From Hybos culiciformis (Eukaryota; Arthropoda; Insecta; Diptera; Hybotidae), in the NCBI GenBank assembly GCA_964007475.1, contig OZ023274.1, positions 101,069,322 to 101,133,321 of the forward strand: a stretch of 64,000 bases of DNA. The letters are read 5' to 3'. Position 1 is the first letter of the stretch, and each line of letters opens with the position of its first letter. The notes under the pieces are model-generated. The model was not told the DNA's origin and did not search any database. It saw nothing but the letters and a program-made list of their open reading frames with translations. A program made the position numbers and the translations under genes. Shown here piece by piece: positions 24,001 through 35,800 of this stretch.

Positions 24001-25930
24001 AAATATTCTCTTGTAATAGTAAATTTAAATTTTGGTAATAAATTGCTAGAAAAAACATATGGGAGAAATTTTTAAAAAACCATAGTGTGTAGTTTTCCTA
24101 AAATTTCATTACCATCAATATAGAATATTTCATGATGACAATAATTTTTTTGAATTAATTTTGGTTAGTATAGATAAATTTGTTAAAATATCGTCCTTAA
24201 ATTCATTTTCATATGAGCGCGAAATTAGTATTAAATTTAGCTGCAGCGTTAGCCTATTAACCTGGGAGTTTGGAAACATTTTTTTCTAACTTTGAAGGAA
24301 AAATGGTATTTTAAAGAGTGCATTAGATATTCGTTTTGCAGAAAATGCGAATACTTCACCGTAAATGATATTTTGATTTACAATTGCAATATCCTATTAA
24401 AGTATTTTTGTATTTCTTTCATATTCTTATAAAAGATTTCTTTAAATTTGTAAATTATTGTATTCCTAGTTCTAATATTTCCCTAAATTATGTTATGGTG
24501 CGTACACTGAGGGAAAAAATTTTCTTATATCATGCAACACTGTTTCATAACCAATAAAATTCAAGAAAATATGTCAATTGTGCAAAATTTTCATGTATCG
24601 AACGCAAAATTATTGAATTTGTAAAATTTTTGCTTGAATTCTCCAATTTCTTCTATTTCATTATTTATGGTTCTTTGCATGATTCGAGCAAGTTTATTTT
24701 ACTTGATTTAATGGTCTTTTTTTCATTAGTAAACTAATTATTGCAGGATTTAAGTAAATATTTACATTATTTGATATTCAGGTAGTTCATTAATTTTTTT
24801 TCGGTATTTTGTGTATTTTTTGGTCGAACGTATCATGGAATTAAAAACTTGTTTCTTAGCGAATAAATTTTTTATTTTATAAATTTTTTTTTAATATTTT
24901 AATCTTGCAGTTTTCTTTAGTTAAGTAAATGTTTCCTAAATTTCAAGAAAGATTTGCTTGCGATGATTTTGAGATGTATTTAAAATTTTTTTCTTATTTT
25001 GTGTATTCAAATTACAGCAAACAAGAAATATAAAAGCACGATTGTATATGATTAGATTTCTTTCTATACGTAAATAAATATAAATATAAATTTTTTTTCA
25101 TACAGGTATCTACATATTATGATTAATTTTTTCACGAATTTCCAAACTCCTAATAGTCCTACCTAATTATAAGATTTAATTGAAAAAAAAATTTTTTCAA
25201 TTAAAATTGTAATCTGACAAAAAAAACTTTTAAATTATAATTTATCTTAATATATTAAATAGAAATGTTAGATAACTATTTCCATGGTTTAACAATTTCA
25301 AGGAAAAATATGTTTTCGGTTTAAATCAAGTCCTGGCTCAAGCCAAATTCTGGCTCAAACCAACTCTGCACAAGGCTTCCGTACGTGACTTAACTAATTA
25401 TGAAAAAATTGATAAATTATGAAAAACTGAACTATTGCAAATTGTAAAAAAAAATTGTATATGTTTTTTTAAAACTCTGGATTTCAGAAAAATATATTGG
25501 TGGCTGAGTTTTCTCGAAGTTTTCATGTTGATTCCAGGCTAAAATTTAGAACGAGTTCTAAACGGTCGAAAATTGAATTAGGCACCCTAAAAACTAATAT
25601 CTATTTGAATTAAAAAAAATGTTGCTTCAAGATTTGCTATTTTCTTAAAAAACTGATTTGTTAAACAGGAAAATTTAAGGTCTTAAACTTGTCAACAAGA
25701 TTAAAAAATAATTTGCAAAAAGTTTGTTTTTGTTTATTTTAAATTATTTAAATGGGAAACTCAATATATTACAATATTTAATTTTATTTATCAATAAAAA
25801 GGACTCAATATTACATAAATTTTTATAATCTTTATCTTCGTATTGCTAAATATTAATTCCGATCTAATTGAAAATTTGGTAAATGAAATCCTGACAAAGG
25901 CAAGGGTATTTCCGGACGCCGGAAGCTTGC
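21083..25930. other. Gene-free AT-rich stretch
   Basis: No credible gene. At 24507 the sequence ACACTGAGGGAAAAAATTTT resembles the ends of the candidate element at 59.3-62.2 kb, but no partner end was found nearby. An 89-codon minus-strand ORF at 22811-23080 has no recognisable domain. Confidence 0.55.
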
Positions 25931-25935
25931 ATTAT

Positions 25936-26128
25936 TAATATCCTGGCTGTCAAAGTTTCAATATTAAAATCGAACAGTGACAACCTTATATCGTTATTAC
26001 TAATAGTTTTTTAAATTAAAATGTAAGTTTAATATATCCTGGCTGTCAAAGTGTCAATATTAAAATCGAACGGTGACAACCTTATATCGTTATTACTAAT
26101 AGTTTTTTAAATTAAAATGTAAGTTTAT
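25936..26128. repeat. Tandem duplication, 96-bp period, two copies
   Basis: The block starting ATATCCTGGCTGTCAAAGT (about 25938) is repeated from about 26034 with only one or two substitutions (TTTC/GTC, CAGTG/CGGTG). The near identity suggests a recent duplication. Confidence 0.9.
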
Positions 26129-27635
26129 TATGATTTAATGTCTGTTGAATTATATTCTGATTGTAATAAAAATGACAATTTTCCAGACAATTTTAATATT
26201 AATTTATTGAATCGACCTAAACACAAAAATTCTGTCAATAAATTGTTCATAAAATTTATTCGATTTTTTTTCGAACCGTACTAGAAATTTTCATGGAACG
26301 AAACTGAAATTTGTTACCTACCACGATAAAGCTATAAAATAAACTTTATTGTAATAGTTATTAGTTTTTATGAACCACCCTATCAAAAATGTTTACATTT
26401 TAAATTATTATGTTGCGTGCAATATGCGGGACATTTTATGCAGTAATTACTGAATTTGAGAATTTGTACTAAATTCAAGAATTTATTCTTCGGCATCGTG
26501 TTCTTTAAATTACAATTTGTGAATGCGTTCATGCATGATTCATGTTCAGGTCTTATACGAAAGCAATTCATGAAAATAAATTCATGTCTCCTGTATTATA
26601 ACGCAGGATACTTCAACTTCTTACACAAGTTGTGAATCTGCAGTACAATATGAGAAAAAAATTCTTGAAATTAGTCTATCATTATTAATTTAAGTAAATA
26701 TTTCATGAAAATATAATTCACAACTATTTACATAGCTGAATTTCTAATTTGAAATCATTTTCGTTTTAAAACAAGTGCGGTGCGGTTTAGTTTGTTTTTA
26801 TTAAAAAAAAAAAATTATAAACATTAAATTGGAATAAGGTGAGTATATTTTAATGATTACTATTTAAACTTATTGAATACTACGTAAACTTTAAAAACTA
26901 GGGGTTAAAAAAAATATGTGTATATACCTCTACATAATTTTAATTTTACGACTTAAAAATTGCTGGATGCAAAAAAAATCGCACATTAAAAAACATATGC
27001 CTATTCCTGTTTTGAAAGTAACAAACAACTCTTGTATTGAAAAGTTCAAAATAAAAAAATAGTGCATACAATTTTTAAGGTGTTGTGAACTTACTGTGAA
27101 CTCTGTTCGTTTTTTTCGTATACCTACCCCATAACTTTGTATAACTTTTAAAACGATTTTTATTTTTCGGGAACCCGAAAAAATAAAAGCCCGTGATAAC
27201 CACTTTTCACTTATTAAGTCGAAATTCGATCGGAAACATCGTATTTCATGTTTTTTTGTTTCACAATTCTCAAAGTTTGACATTTTTGTATATGTTGTCT
27301 TTGTCTTTAAATAAATAAGTTTTTGAAAAAAGAAGAAAAAAATACCACCACTTGATGTACATTTCTGTTATGTAGGATTTTGATAAAAGTTTCGACCCAA
27401 TTCAACTACTTTTTCGGCGTAAACAACTTTCAAAGAAATAAAAGTTTATAAATTTTGGTAAATAATTCGTTTTTTAATAAAAAAAAAAAGTAAATATTTT
27501 ATTTTTATTTTACTTTTTTTTTGCTACAAATTCCTAAAATAAAAAAAACCAAGATAACCTGACCGTAGAATATAAACATTTTTAATTTTTACGATGTCAG
27601 CGATGGGTTTATCACACATCCATTTTCATATATTT
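26129..27635. other. Gene-free stretch with one unassigned ORF
   Basis: The minus strand carries a 117-codon ORF (26930-27283), long for this composition, beginning MSNFENCETKKHEIRCF. It is Cys- and Phe-rich and shows no motif I recognise. No splice partners were found. It may be chance. Confidence 0.4.
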
Positions 27636-27639
27636 TAAG

Positions 27640-27716
27640 CCGTCATGGTGTAGTCAGTGTATTGCCTTTATCCTATGACATGTAAGGTCGTGGGTTCAAT
27701 TCCCACCACGGACTGA
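27640..27716 (+). pseudogene. tRNA-like sequence (pseudo-tRNA or SINE head)
   Basis: Intact internal RNA polymerase III promoter boxes are visible: an A box TGGTGTAGTCAG (about 27648) and a B box GGGTTCAATTCCC (about 27688). The T arm pairs perfectly (GTGGG/CCCAC around a 7-base loop), the variable loop AGGTC is normal, and CCGT/ACGG supplies part of an acceptor stem. The anticodon stem does not pair, so it is not a functional tRNA. It is followed by about 50 bp and a T-rich run, then directly by a MITE. It could be the head of a tRNA-derived SINE; a single copy cannot settle this. Confidence 0.55.
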
Positions 27717-27776
27717 AATTTCAATTTGTCTGACTTGAATTTGAATTAGTTTGTTTTGTTTTTTTTTTTTACTAGG

Positions 27777-28112
27777 TGTCTACATTAGCGTATTTTTCCT
27801 GCATGCGATTTTGTTCTTTAAATGTATTTGTGTATCTTTATACAAAATCCAAAATCGCAGCAAAATACGCATGCTGATTTTGAATAATTTTTCAGCATGC
27901 GTATTTTTTGACATTTCCCACAAATTTTGATTTTTTTTATTAATTTGACATTTAAGTCAAGTAAAATGGTACTATTTGGAAAAATGTATAAAAATCGCAT
28001 GCTGTTAATCTAACCCAGTGGCATATTGAGCAAACACAAATACTAATAAATGAAACAGAAAAAATACAATACATTCATAAATACGCGCGATTCTAAATCG
28101 CTAATGTAGACA
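27777..28112. mobile_element. MITE with 14-bp perfect terminal inverted repeats
   Basis: TGTCTACATTAGCG at 27777-27790 is matched exactly by CGCTAATGTAGACA at 28099-28112. Inside are a 16-bp-stem hairpin (AAAATACGCATGCTGA, about 27857, against its complement, about 27893) and a GCATGCGATTTT copy near the left (27801) mirrored as AAAATCGCATGC near the right (27991). It is 336 bp with no coding capacity. The flanks show no obvious target duplication, so the superfamily is unassigned. Confidence 0.8.
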
Positions 28113-28269
28113 GCCCGTTATAAAAAACAACTGCAAAGAATTTGACAGAAATGAAACGGATTGAAAAACAAACAAAAACAAATATTTTGCAATGAAGTAA
28201 ATTTCTCACGGGACTATAGAATTATAGATTACAGAAAAACTTTAATTTGATAATTTGAATAAGATTATT

Positions 28270-29635
28270 TTGTTGTTTACTAATTATTATAGTAGATTAC
28301 AATACATGTTAAGAAAATTTGTTATTCTTGCGAGTTTTGTATACACACAAACACATAGACATGAGTCATGTTTATATCACGAGACCGAAGGTCGAGTGAT
28401 ATAATTTTGACGAGTGTCTATATGTTTGTGTGTATACAAAACGAGCTGTATAACAAATTTGATTAACATGTATTGTATACTGCTTTAATGTGCATGTGAG
28501 AGGGAGTTGAAAACAATACATTTATAATGAAAAAAATAAACAAAAAAGTTCAAAATGAAGCAAGGAAATAAAATTTAATAAGGAAGTTTATTTATTTATC
28601 GAAATGATTTCAAACCGGAAGATTCCTAAAATATTAAAAAAAAAATTAGTAATTTTTCCAAAAAAAAATTATTCATTTTCTTTTTTGCAAAAAAAAAAAT
28701 CGAATAATTTTTTTTTAGAAAAATTACTATTTTTTTTTTATTATTTTAGGAACTAATGGTCTTCTTAAATTTTATTTAATTTTATTTTTAATTATTAAAA
28801 AAAATAATAATAATTTTATAATTATTTTTTTTATAATTAAAAATAAAATCAAATAATAATTATATAATTATAATTTATATTTACGATAAATAATCTCCTT
28901 GTTGCTGCCATTTTCCTCGTTTGTTGATAAAAGAAAAAAAAATTCTTACTTGACATTTGACAATCACAGCAAACTTTATAATGACAACAAAGATATTTTC
29001 AGGGTTACCATTGTTCTATTTTTATTCATTTTGTTTTTTTGAATAAAAATAAGTGCAATTTTTGAAGTGTGGTTTAAATTTTTGTACTAAAATCCAACCA
29101 CACTCGTTTAAAAATTTAGTAGTAGAGGTTCGAAGATCCTTTAAAAATAGTAGATTGAAACACATGTTAAGAAAATTCATCGACTGGCCGCTTTTTAGAA
29201 AAAAAACAAATAGCCGCGTATTTTTTTATTGGTTTTTTTTTTTTTTTTTTTGTTTGCTCAGAGGGAAAATATAGATTAGCTCAGAGGGAAAATTTAGACT
29301 TTAGCATTATAAACTAAGCTTTGTTTGACATTGATATGATGCATGTGAGAGGTATACATTTGCAATTTTTTTTTTTTTTTTGGTATTTGTCTGTATTGAA
29401 ATATTGTGAGTGTGAGTGATATTATTTTTGTTTATAGTATTACGCAGTTCAAAATGAAGAATGTAAATACAATATAGAGCAATGTAAATACAATTTACAT
29501 CACAGGGAAATGTAAATACAATTTACATTCCTCTATAATTGCATGTGTATTGATGCATGTAATGGACCATTTACCGAGCTAAATTTGCGAATGTAAAAAC
29601 AACTTACCGAAGACATGCGCATTAAATTATTTTAC
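28270..29635. repeat. Dispersed repeat A, copy 2 (reverse orientation, split)
   Basis: Homologous to 14920-15490 read in reverse. The palindrome half is at 28285-28490 and its central 31-bp hairpin is at 28373-28403. The GA-rich junction (AATGTGCATGTGAGAGGGAGTTG) is at 28486-28508. The homology resumes at 29338 (TATTGAAATATTGTGAG at about 29397, TATTACGCA at about 29437) and runs to the shared end CGCATTAAATTATTT at about 29620-29632. The minisatellite slot is filled by a different repeat (ATGTAAATACAATTTACAT, 29460-29540) from copy 1. An about 835-bp insertion separates the two halves. Confidence 0.75.
28505..29338. mobile_element. Insertion splitting repeat A copy 2
   Basis: The 12-mer GCATGTGAGAGG occurs on both sides (about 28491-28502 and 29341-29352), where repeat A copy 1 has one related site, so this looks like an insertion with a target duplication. 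The insert contains a strong AT-rich palindrome (about 28596-28756: TTCCTAAAATA against TATTTTAGGAA, with TAGTAATTTTTC against GAAAAATTACTA inside). It has no coding sequence I trust and ends near two copies of CTCAGAGGGAAAAT (29259 and 29280). The element class is unknown, and homologous ends produced by rearrangement are an alternative. Confidence 0.45.
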
Positions 29636-29893
29636 TTTGGTTCATACAGGAGTGTGAAAGAAACTACAAGTTTTGGAATAAATTGTATAATTTAGTGAAA
29701 GGATTCCGATATTAAACATTCATATTTTTGTTCCTTATATTTTACAATTTTCGATATAGGTATGTATATTTTATTATTAATATTGATTTCTGTATAAATT
29801 TGCTTTTAGTTGTTTTTGTATTCATGTACATTTTACGTATTAAATATCATAATATAGGTATAGAAACTAAAAGAAAAACTGATATAAATCGAT

Positions 29894-32800
29894 ATGACTG
29901 AAGAAACGAACGAAAATTTGAATACCGACGATCAAACGTTGAACGAGAATACAATCTTACAAAATGTGTTTCATGAATGTTTGGAACAGCAGTTTGATTC
30001 AAAATTTCAAGATTCTGCATGTCCGTTCTCGGACAACGGTAAATTTGTTTTATTTTAAAATATAAGAAATAAGTCCACTTAAGATACAATTCAATCTTCC
30101 ATTAATGACTTTACGACAGAAGTTAAAGTTGGATTATAAAAGCTCTTTACAAAAACAAGCACTATTCTTAAGCCCCTTTAGTAAAATTAACAAATCTAAT
30201 TTAAAATATCAGCAATTTAATTTTATGTTTTATACTTTTTAGAAACAACAAGTTTACCGGTTGTAACTTTTCGCAGCTTGGAAGTTTTTAATTTATTGAT
30301 AAATTGGGGGTTTGATAGTTTGGCAAAAAATTTTTCAAATTTTACGGTTGATACATTAAATAATATTACCGAATACGATTTAAACCAAATTTTCCCAAAT
30401 GTGGAGGACATGCATAAAAAAATTGAATTTAGAAAAAATTTGATTGAATGGAAAAAATCAAATGTATGTTATTATTATATTCTTTTTATTACTTAGATGA
30501 TTAGTGCGACAAAACCAGCAATTTTCTTGGTTGCCCATGACATTTAATTTAGGAATATATATATATATAAACACAATGGTCAGTTAGTACACAAAAGTTA
30601 ATACTCAGAGCTGACTAAAGTTAAATTTAAAATATTTCAGTATTTTTGTATTGAATACAATATGCCTTACCAGTATACTGGTACTGCAAAAATATTGCAG
30701 TATTTTCACACAATGTACTGTTGCACTATACTGGTATACAGTATACTGGTACTGCAAAAATACTGCAATATTTTTCTACAATGTACTGGTACTGCAAAAA
30801 AATTTCACTACCAGTATAGTATATTGGTACTGAAATTTTTTTGCAATACCAGTACATTGTAGAAAAATATTGCAGTATTTTTGCAGTACCCAGTATATTG
30901 TGGGCAAATACTGCAGTATTTTTGCAGTATCAGTATACTGGTACTTATATTGTAAAATACTTAAATTTAGTCAGCTCATAATATATAATTTTGAATAAAG
31001 CATGATTAAGACGGCTGAATGTTTGTTCAACTGGCCTGTCAACATGTAAAAGCTTCACTACAGATGTATTAACTAAATTGATAAGCTTGCTTGCTAAAAG
31101 TTTCAATTTTACTACACACTACAAAAAATCAAAATGGTTTGATATTTTTCAATCAGATTGAACGATTTTTTGAAAAACACAAGTTTAATAAACATTGAAT
31201 TCGTCTGTATCATTAATATATGTAAATGTATAATTTCATATTTATAAAATAACCGAAAACAGTCATTTTAAAACAAAAACTATAAAGTAAAATGTACTCT
31301 TAAAATTTTATCAATCTGTAGACAGAACGATTAAAAATGCAAAATGTACTAATTATGTTTATAGAAAAAAAAACCTCTGCATATTTACGTATCTATCAAT
31401 TACTCGGCTCTCAAAATAGGTATAATTTTTTTAATAATAAATGTGGATTTTATTTAAGTGTGGTGTGATTCTCGAATAGCTTTTCATGACTAGTTCTTTA
31501 ATATTGAATAAATATTAATTTTTTTTTGTATTCGATTTTATAATTTGAAAAACCCATAAACCTTTTATTTATATCATGGCTTATTAATATTTGTATTTTA
31601 GCTAACCGAAAATAGTTTTTTCGTTAACACTTTTATAAAATGGTATAGAATAATATGTTGAAGATCTTTTCCCGTCATTTTCACACTGAATACAAAGTAC
31701 CTATTTCTATTTGAAAGGAACTGAGTAAGTCTACCTATTTTTTTTTAAAGTGTATAAAACTACTGATTCAGTTTTTTTAAATTACAATAAATTTTTCAGT
31801 ACTTTTTCAAATCCAGTAAAATTATTCAGTACTTTCCAAATACAAGTACATACTTTCTAATTAGGTCTTGGAAATATTTGAATATTTACCGCTGGGCCTA
31901 TTATATTTATGAAATTAATGAAGAGATAATAATTTTTTTATTTTTAGGAATTGGATTCGTCCTCATTACCGGTACTTTTGAACAATAATCTATTAAATTC
32001 TTCTGTTTCTTCTTGGATTGAAAATATTAATATTCCTGGAAGCCCTTCTACTTCTACGTCAAGCTGTGCAATTGGAAACTTCGGCTCAAGTTTTGTAAGT
32101 ACATTTTTTTTATTTTAGAGTATAGTGTTGAGATAGACCATTAACTCAATATCCATTATCAATATCTTCTACCAATGTCCAATATTGTCAATCGGTCAAG
32201 GAAAATGGTTTAGTGCAACCGGGTCTAACCAAATTTAAAAACAAAATATTTAAACTTTCTCTTTATTCACAAATTTAAGAGTTTTTTAATTTTGTTGCAT
32301 ATTCACTTCAGTAAATGCGTTTCATTTTCCATTTTTGGGCCCTATGAACTAAGATATAATAAACTAGAATATAAAATCCAAAATGAACTAGATTATAATA
32401 ATATAAAAGAAAATAAATTACGATAACGATAAGAGAATAACGCCAAAAAACTAAAAAAAATATTTTCTATCTTAATTTTTCTGATTGTTTCACTGCTATA
32501 TTTCAGTACAATTGTACACAGTGTAAATAGTCTTCAAGATGAACGATTTCTATCAACTAGCAGGCCCCTTATTTGATTATTTATATATTATATGTATATA
32601 TAAATAATAATATATAAATAATATATTATATGTATATATAGTATATAACATGTTAAGGAAGATATCTTACACACCTCCTCCTTTAAATCACTTTCGATTC
32701 AGATAATATTCTTTACTAAAAAAAAAATTTATCTTCACTGTATTAATTTTTTTTAAATTATAATTTAAATTTTAATAATTTGTTGAATTCAATTCACATA

Positions 32801-35800
32801 AAGGTGAAATAATTAGTGCGCACATCAAAAGTTTACTATCGACCACTTTAAAAAAAAAAAGCTTCTGTATACCACATTTAAGCATTCTTCAATACGCTTC
32901 AATTTAGCATTATTCTTTTGACTACTAACTACATAAATAGAGAAGACCATAAACAAAGCCACACGTCAAATAATTTTTTGGAATATTAAAAAATAGAAAA
33001 AAAAAATTCTCATACAATAAAAAAATTTGAAATATTATTTAAAAATTTTATTAAAATAACATTTAAAAAAAACTATAAAAAAAGGCAAAGGTAAAGAGAA
33101 CTCAATTTTATAATTAATTTTCCTTTACAAATTTTTTTAAATGTCTGCTCCTGCTCGGCAAAGAAATCTTGCGATTTTTTTAATTTTTTTGCAAAATAAT
33201 TAAATCAGGAACACATTCGAGAAATTATAGAAGACAAAGTAGGGAAAAAAAACTTAAATTTATTAAAATGTTTTTTTTCGAAAATTATTTCGTACCGTCC
33301 AAACATTAAGTTGAGAACTCGAAAGACACAACTATTCAGACACCGAAAAATGGGAAACATGTTATAACTCCGGTAATCTGAAGCTTTAATTTGATATTTT
33401 ACTTAGAAATTTCAATTCAGATTAACGGACTTATTAGATTTATCCAGTTTTTTCGGTCTACTGAAAAGTTGTGTCTTTCGAATTATCAACTTAATGTTTG
33501 GACGGTACGATTTGTGTTGACAAATTAAACCACTTAAATAATACCTATACTCATCAAAATGTTGAGAAGTTGAGATATTTTCTTTGTTTTGTATCGCCAG
33601 CAGCAGCAGAAGAATAGAACGAAACGCGATTGTAAAAGTTAACTTTCAAAACTCAAAACTCGTTAAGATTACCTAACCCATATTCTAAGATGTAGATTTT
33701 CAATAAATTTTTGAGATCTCCTTAAAAGTTTTCGCTTAACTAGGTTAGCTTTTAACTTTTTTTGAGATTATTATTTGTCTTCTTTCTTATTTTTGTTAAT
33801 TCTTCAAGACTTCTCAAAAATATTATTACTTACAATTGTCGTATTAGCTTACTTGATACATCTGTTTATAATTACTTAACTCGAAAGTTGTTTATAAATT
33901 GCTGGTATCAGGAACAGAAGGGATTGTTGTTTTTTCAAATAGATTGATATAAAAAAATTATAAGTACCTACCTAATAAAATGAAAATACTTTTAATAAAA
34001 TTAAAATTAAACTTTTTTAAATATCTACATAGGTATACGACAAAAAAACAACCTTTATTTTAATTAGCAATCTAGTTTTCACGCTAATTTATTTAAAAAA
34101 TCGGACTTAAAATTCATCAAAATGTATGTTTCAATCAGGCTGTTAAGTTTATCACATTTTAGGCTTAGAGAGAAGTTAGTTTGTTCTATGTTAAATATTT
34201 GCTATGCAGAATTCTTTATTTTTGCGCGCTTACACTCGTCTGACATTATCTGTTAAATTTATTGATCAAAACTGGAATTAGTAGATGAGAGAATTCATGC
34301 ACTTTGAAAAAAAAATAAAAAAAAATTAATAAATAAATTAGATAAGTAGATAAAATCAATAATGTTCAAAAGGTTAAATCTTAAACTATATCAATAAATT
34401 AAATTTTACTATTTTATTATTTTATTATTTTGGTATTTCATTATTTTGCCTAAAAATTTTAAGTTAGATTCGAGGAGTAAAAGAGTTATTTAAACATATA
34501 AAGCAATTTGTTTGTTATCGATGTATTTATTTTAAAATTAATTCTAATCACTATTATGGTTTTTCAAATAATACTAATTTATGTTTTTGTAGAAAAAAAC
34601 CTTAAATATATAGTATCCACGGAGTTCATATTTCATGAAAATAAATATTTCTTGTAGGTGCTGAAAGATTTTCTTAAAACAATCCAGGGGGAAAAGATTG
34701 TGGGAATGTGCCACCAGCCTTATGTTTTAACAGATGGGGGAAGAGAAATGCTGATATCCAATATAATACAATACCACATGGAAAGGAATGAAGTAATGAG
34801 ACCGGTTGATTTTGAAAGAATCAAAACTGATATTGCTTTAACATTTACAAAAGAAAAAGAGGTATGTTTAAGAACATGTTTCACTTTTAATAATTTGAAG
34901 GAATTAACAAGTAAATTTGTAGAACTATTACTATCATCGAGGTAAGCGCGCAACAGGTAGATTATATAATCGTTACAGAAATTCACTCAACCAATTACGA
35001 TCAACAGGTTATTTTAAAGAGTGTAGCAAAAGAAAAATACATTTAACCCCTGCGCGGGCGGGTGAGAAATTACATTGTATCTGAAATGAGAATTTTTTTT
35101 ATTTTTTAATTTTTTTTAAGAAAATTGTAATGAGCCTAATCAAGACAACATAGATGACAAAAAATGGTTACAACTCTGTAAGGAACCTTGGGAGACGGTG
35201 GAATTAAAATGGAAAAACACCTTTGAAATGAGATCTAATGAAATTGAAAAAATTAATGACAAAAATATTGTAGAATTTATTAATGAATGGCCTTTGCTTA
35301 AAAGTTCCAAGGGTTTTCGATTGGTAAGCTAGATAGTGTTCTATATTTTATTAAGATAGTGTTCTATATTTTATTTATACAGAAATCTATAATAATACAC
35401 ATTTTTTAACTAAAATATCATAAATACATTTAGATTTACATACAAATATTTTTTTAGATTGAAATAGATTTTGAAAATAAATATCCAGAAAAAAATTTGA
35501 AATTGAAAACTGGCTGGAATATTTTCAGAGAAAAAGCGCTGATAGTTCTACCAAATCAAATCAAACAATTTAAAGATTTTAAAAAATTGCAAAGCTTATC
35601 AGATCTTGAAGGTATGTTTTTAGATATGTTCTTTTATCTTAATTTAAAATGTTTTTGATTATACATATTTTTAATTACCATAATTTATTTTTATGCCTAT
35701 TTTTTTTTTAAATATAATTTTTAATATTATTAATAATATAATATTATTTTCTATTTTAATTAAATATGTGACGGTAACGATGACAGCTTTTCACTTTCTT

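Noticed and set aside
30651..30862. Two overlapping 60-66 codon ORFs
   Set aside because: They lie wholly inside the palindromic CAGTATACTGG array in an intron.
34862..34945. Reading on from exon 4 of the SAM gene without splicing
   Set aside because: The read-through frame gives unfamiliar residues, whereas removing a 61-bp GT-AG intron (34862-34922) restores the GKRATGRLYNRYRN block expected for the family.
34720..34986. Minus-strand 88-codon ORF
   Set aside because: Antisense shadow of exons 4 and 5 of the SAM-domain gene.
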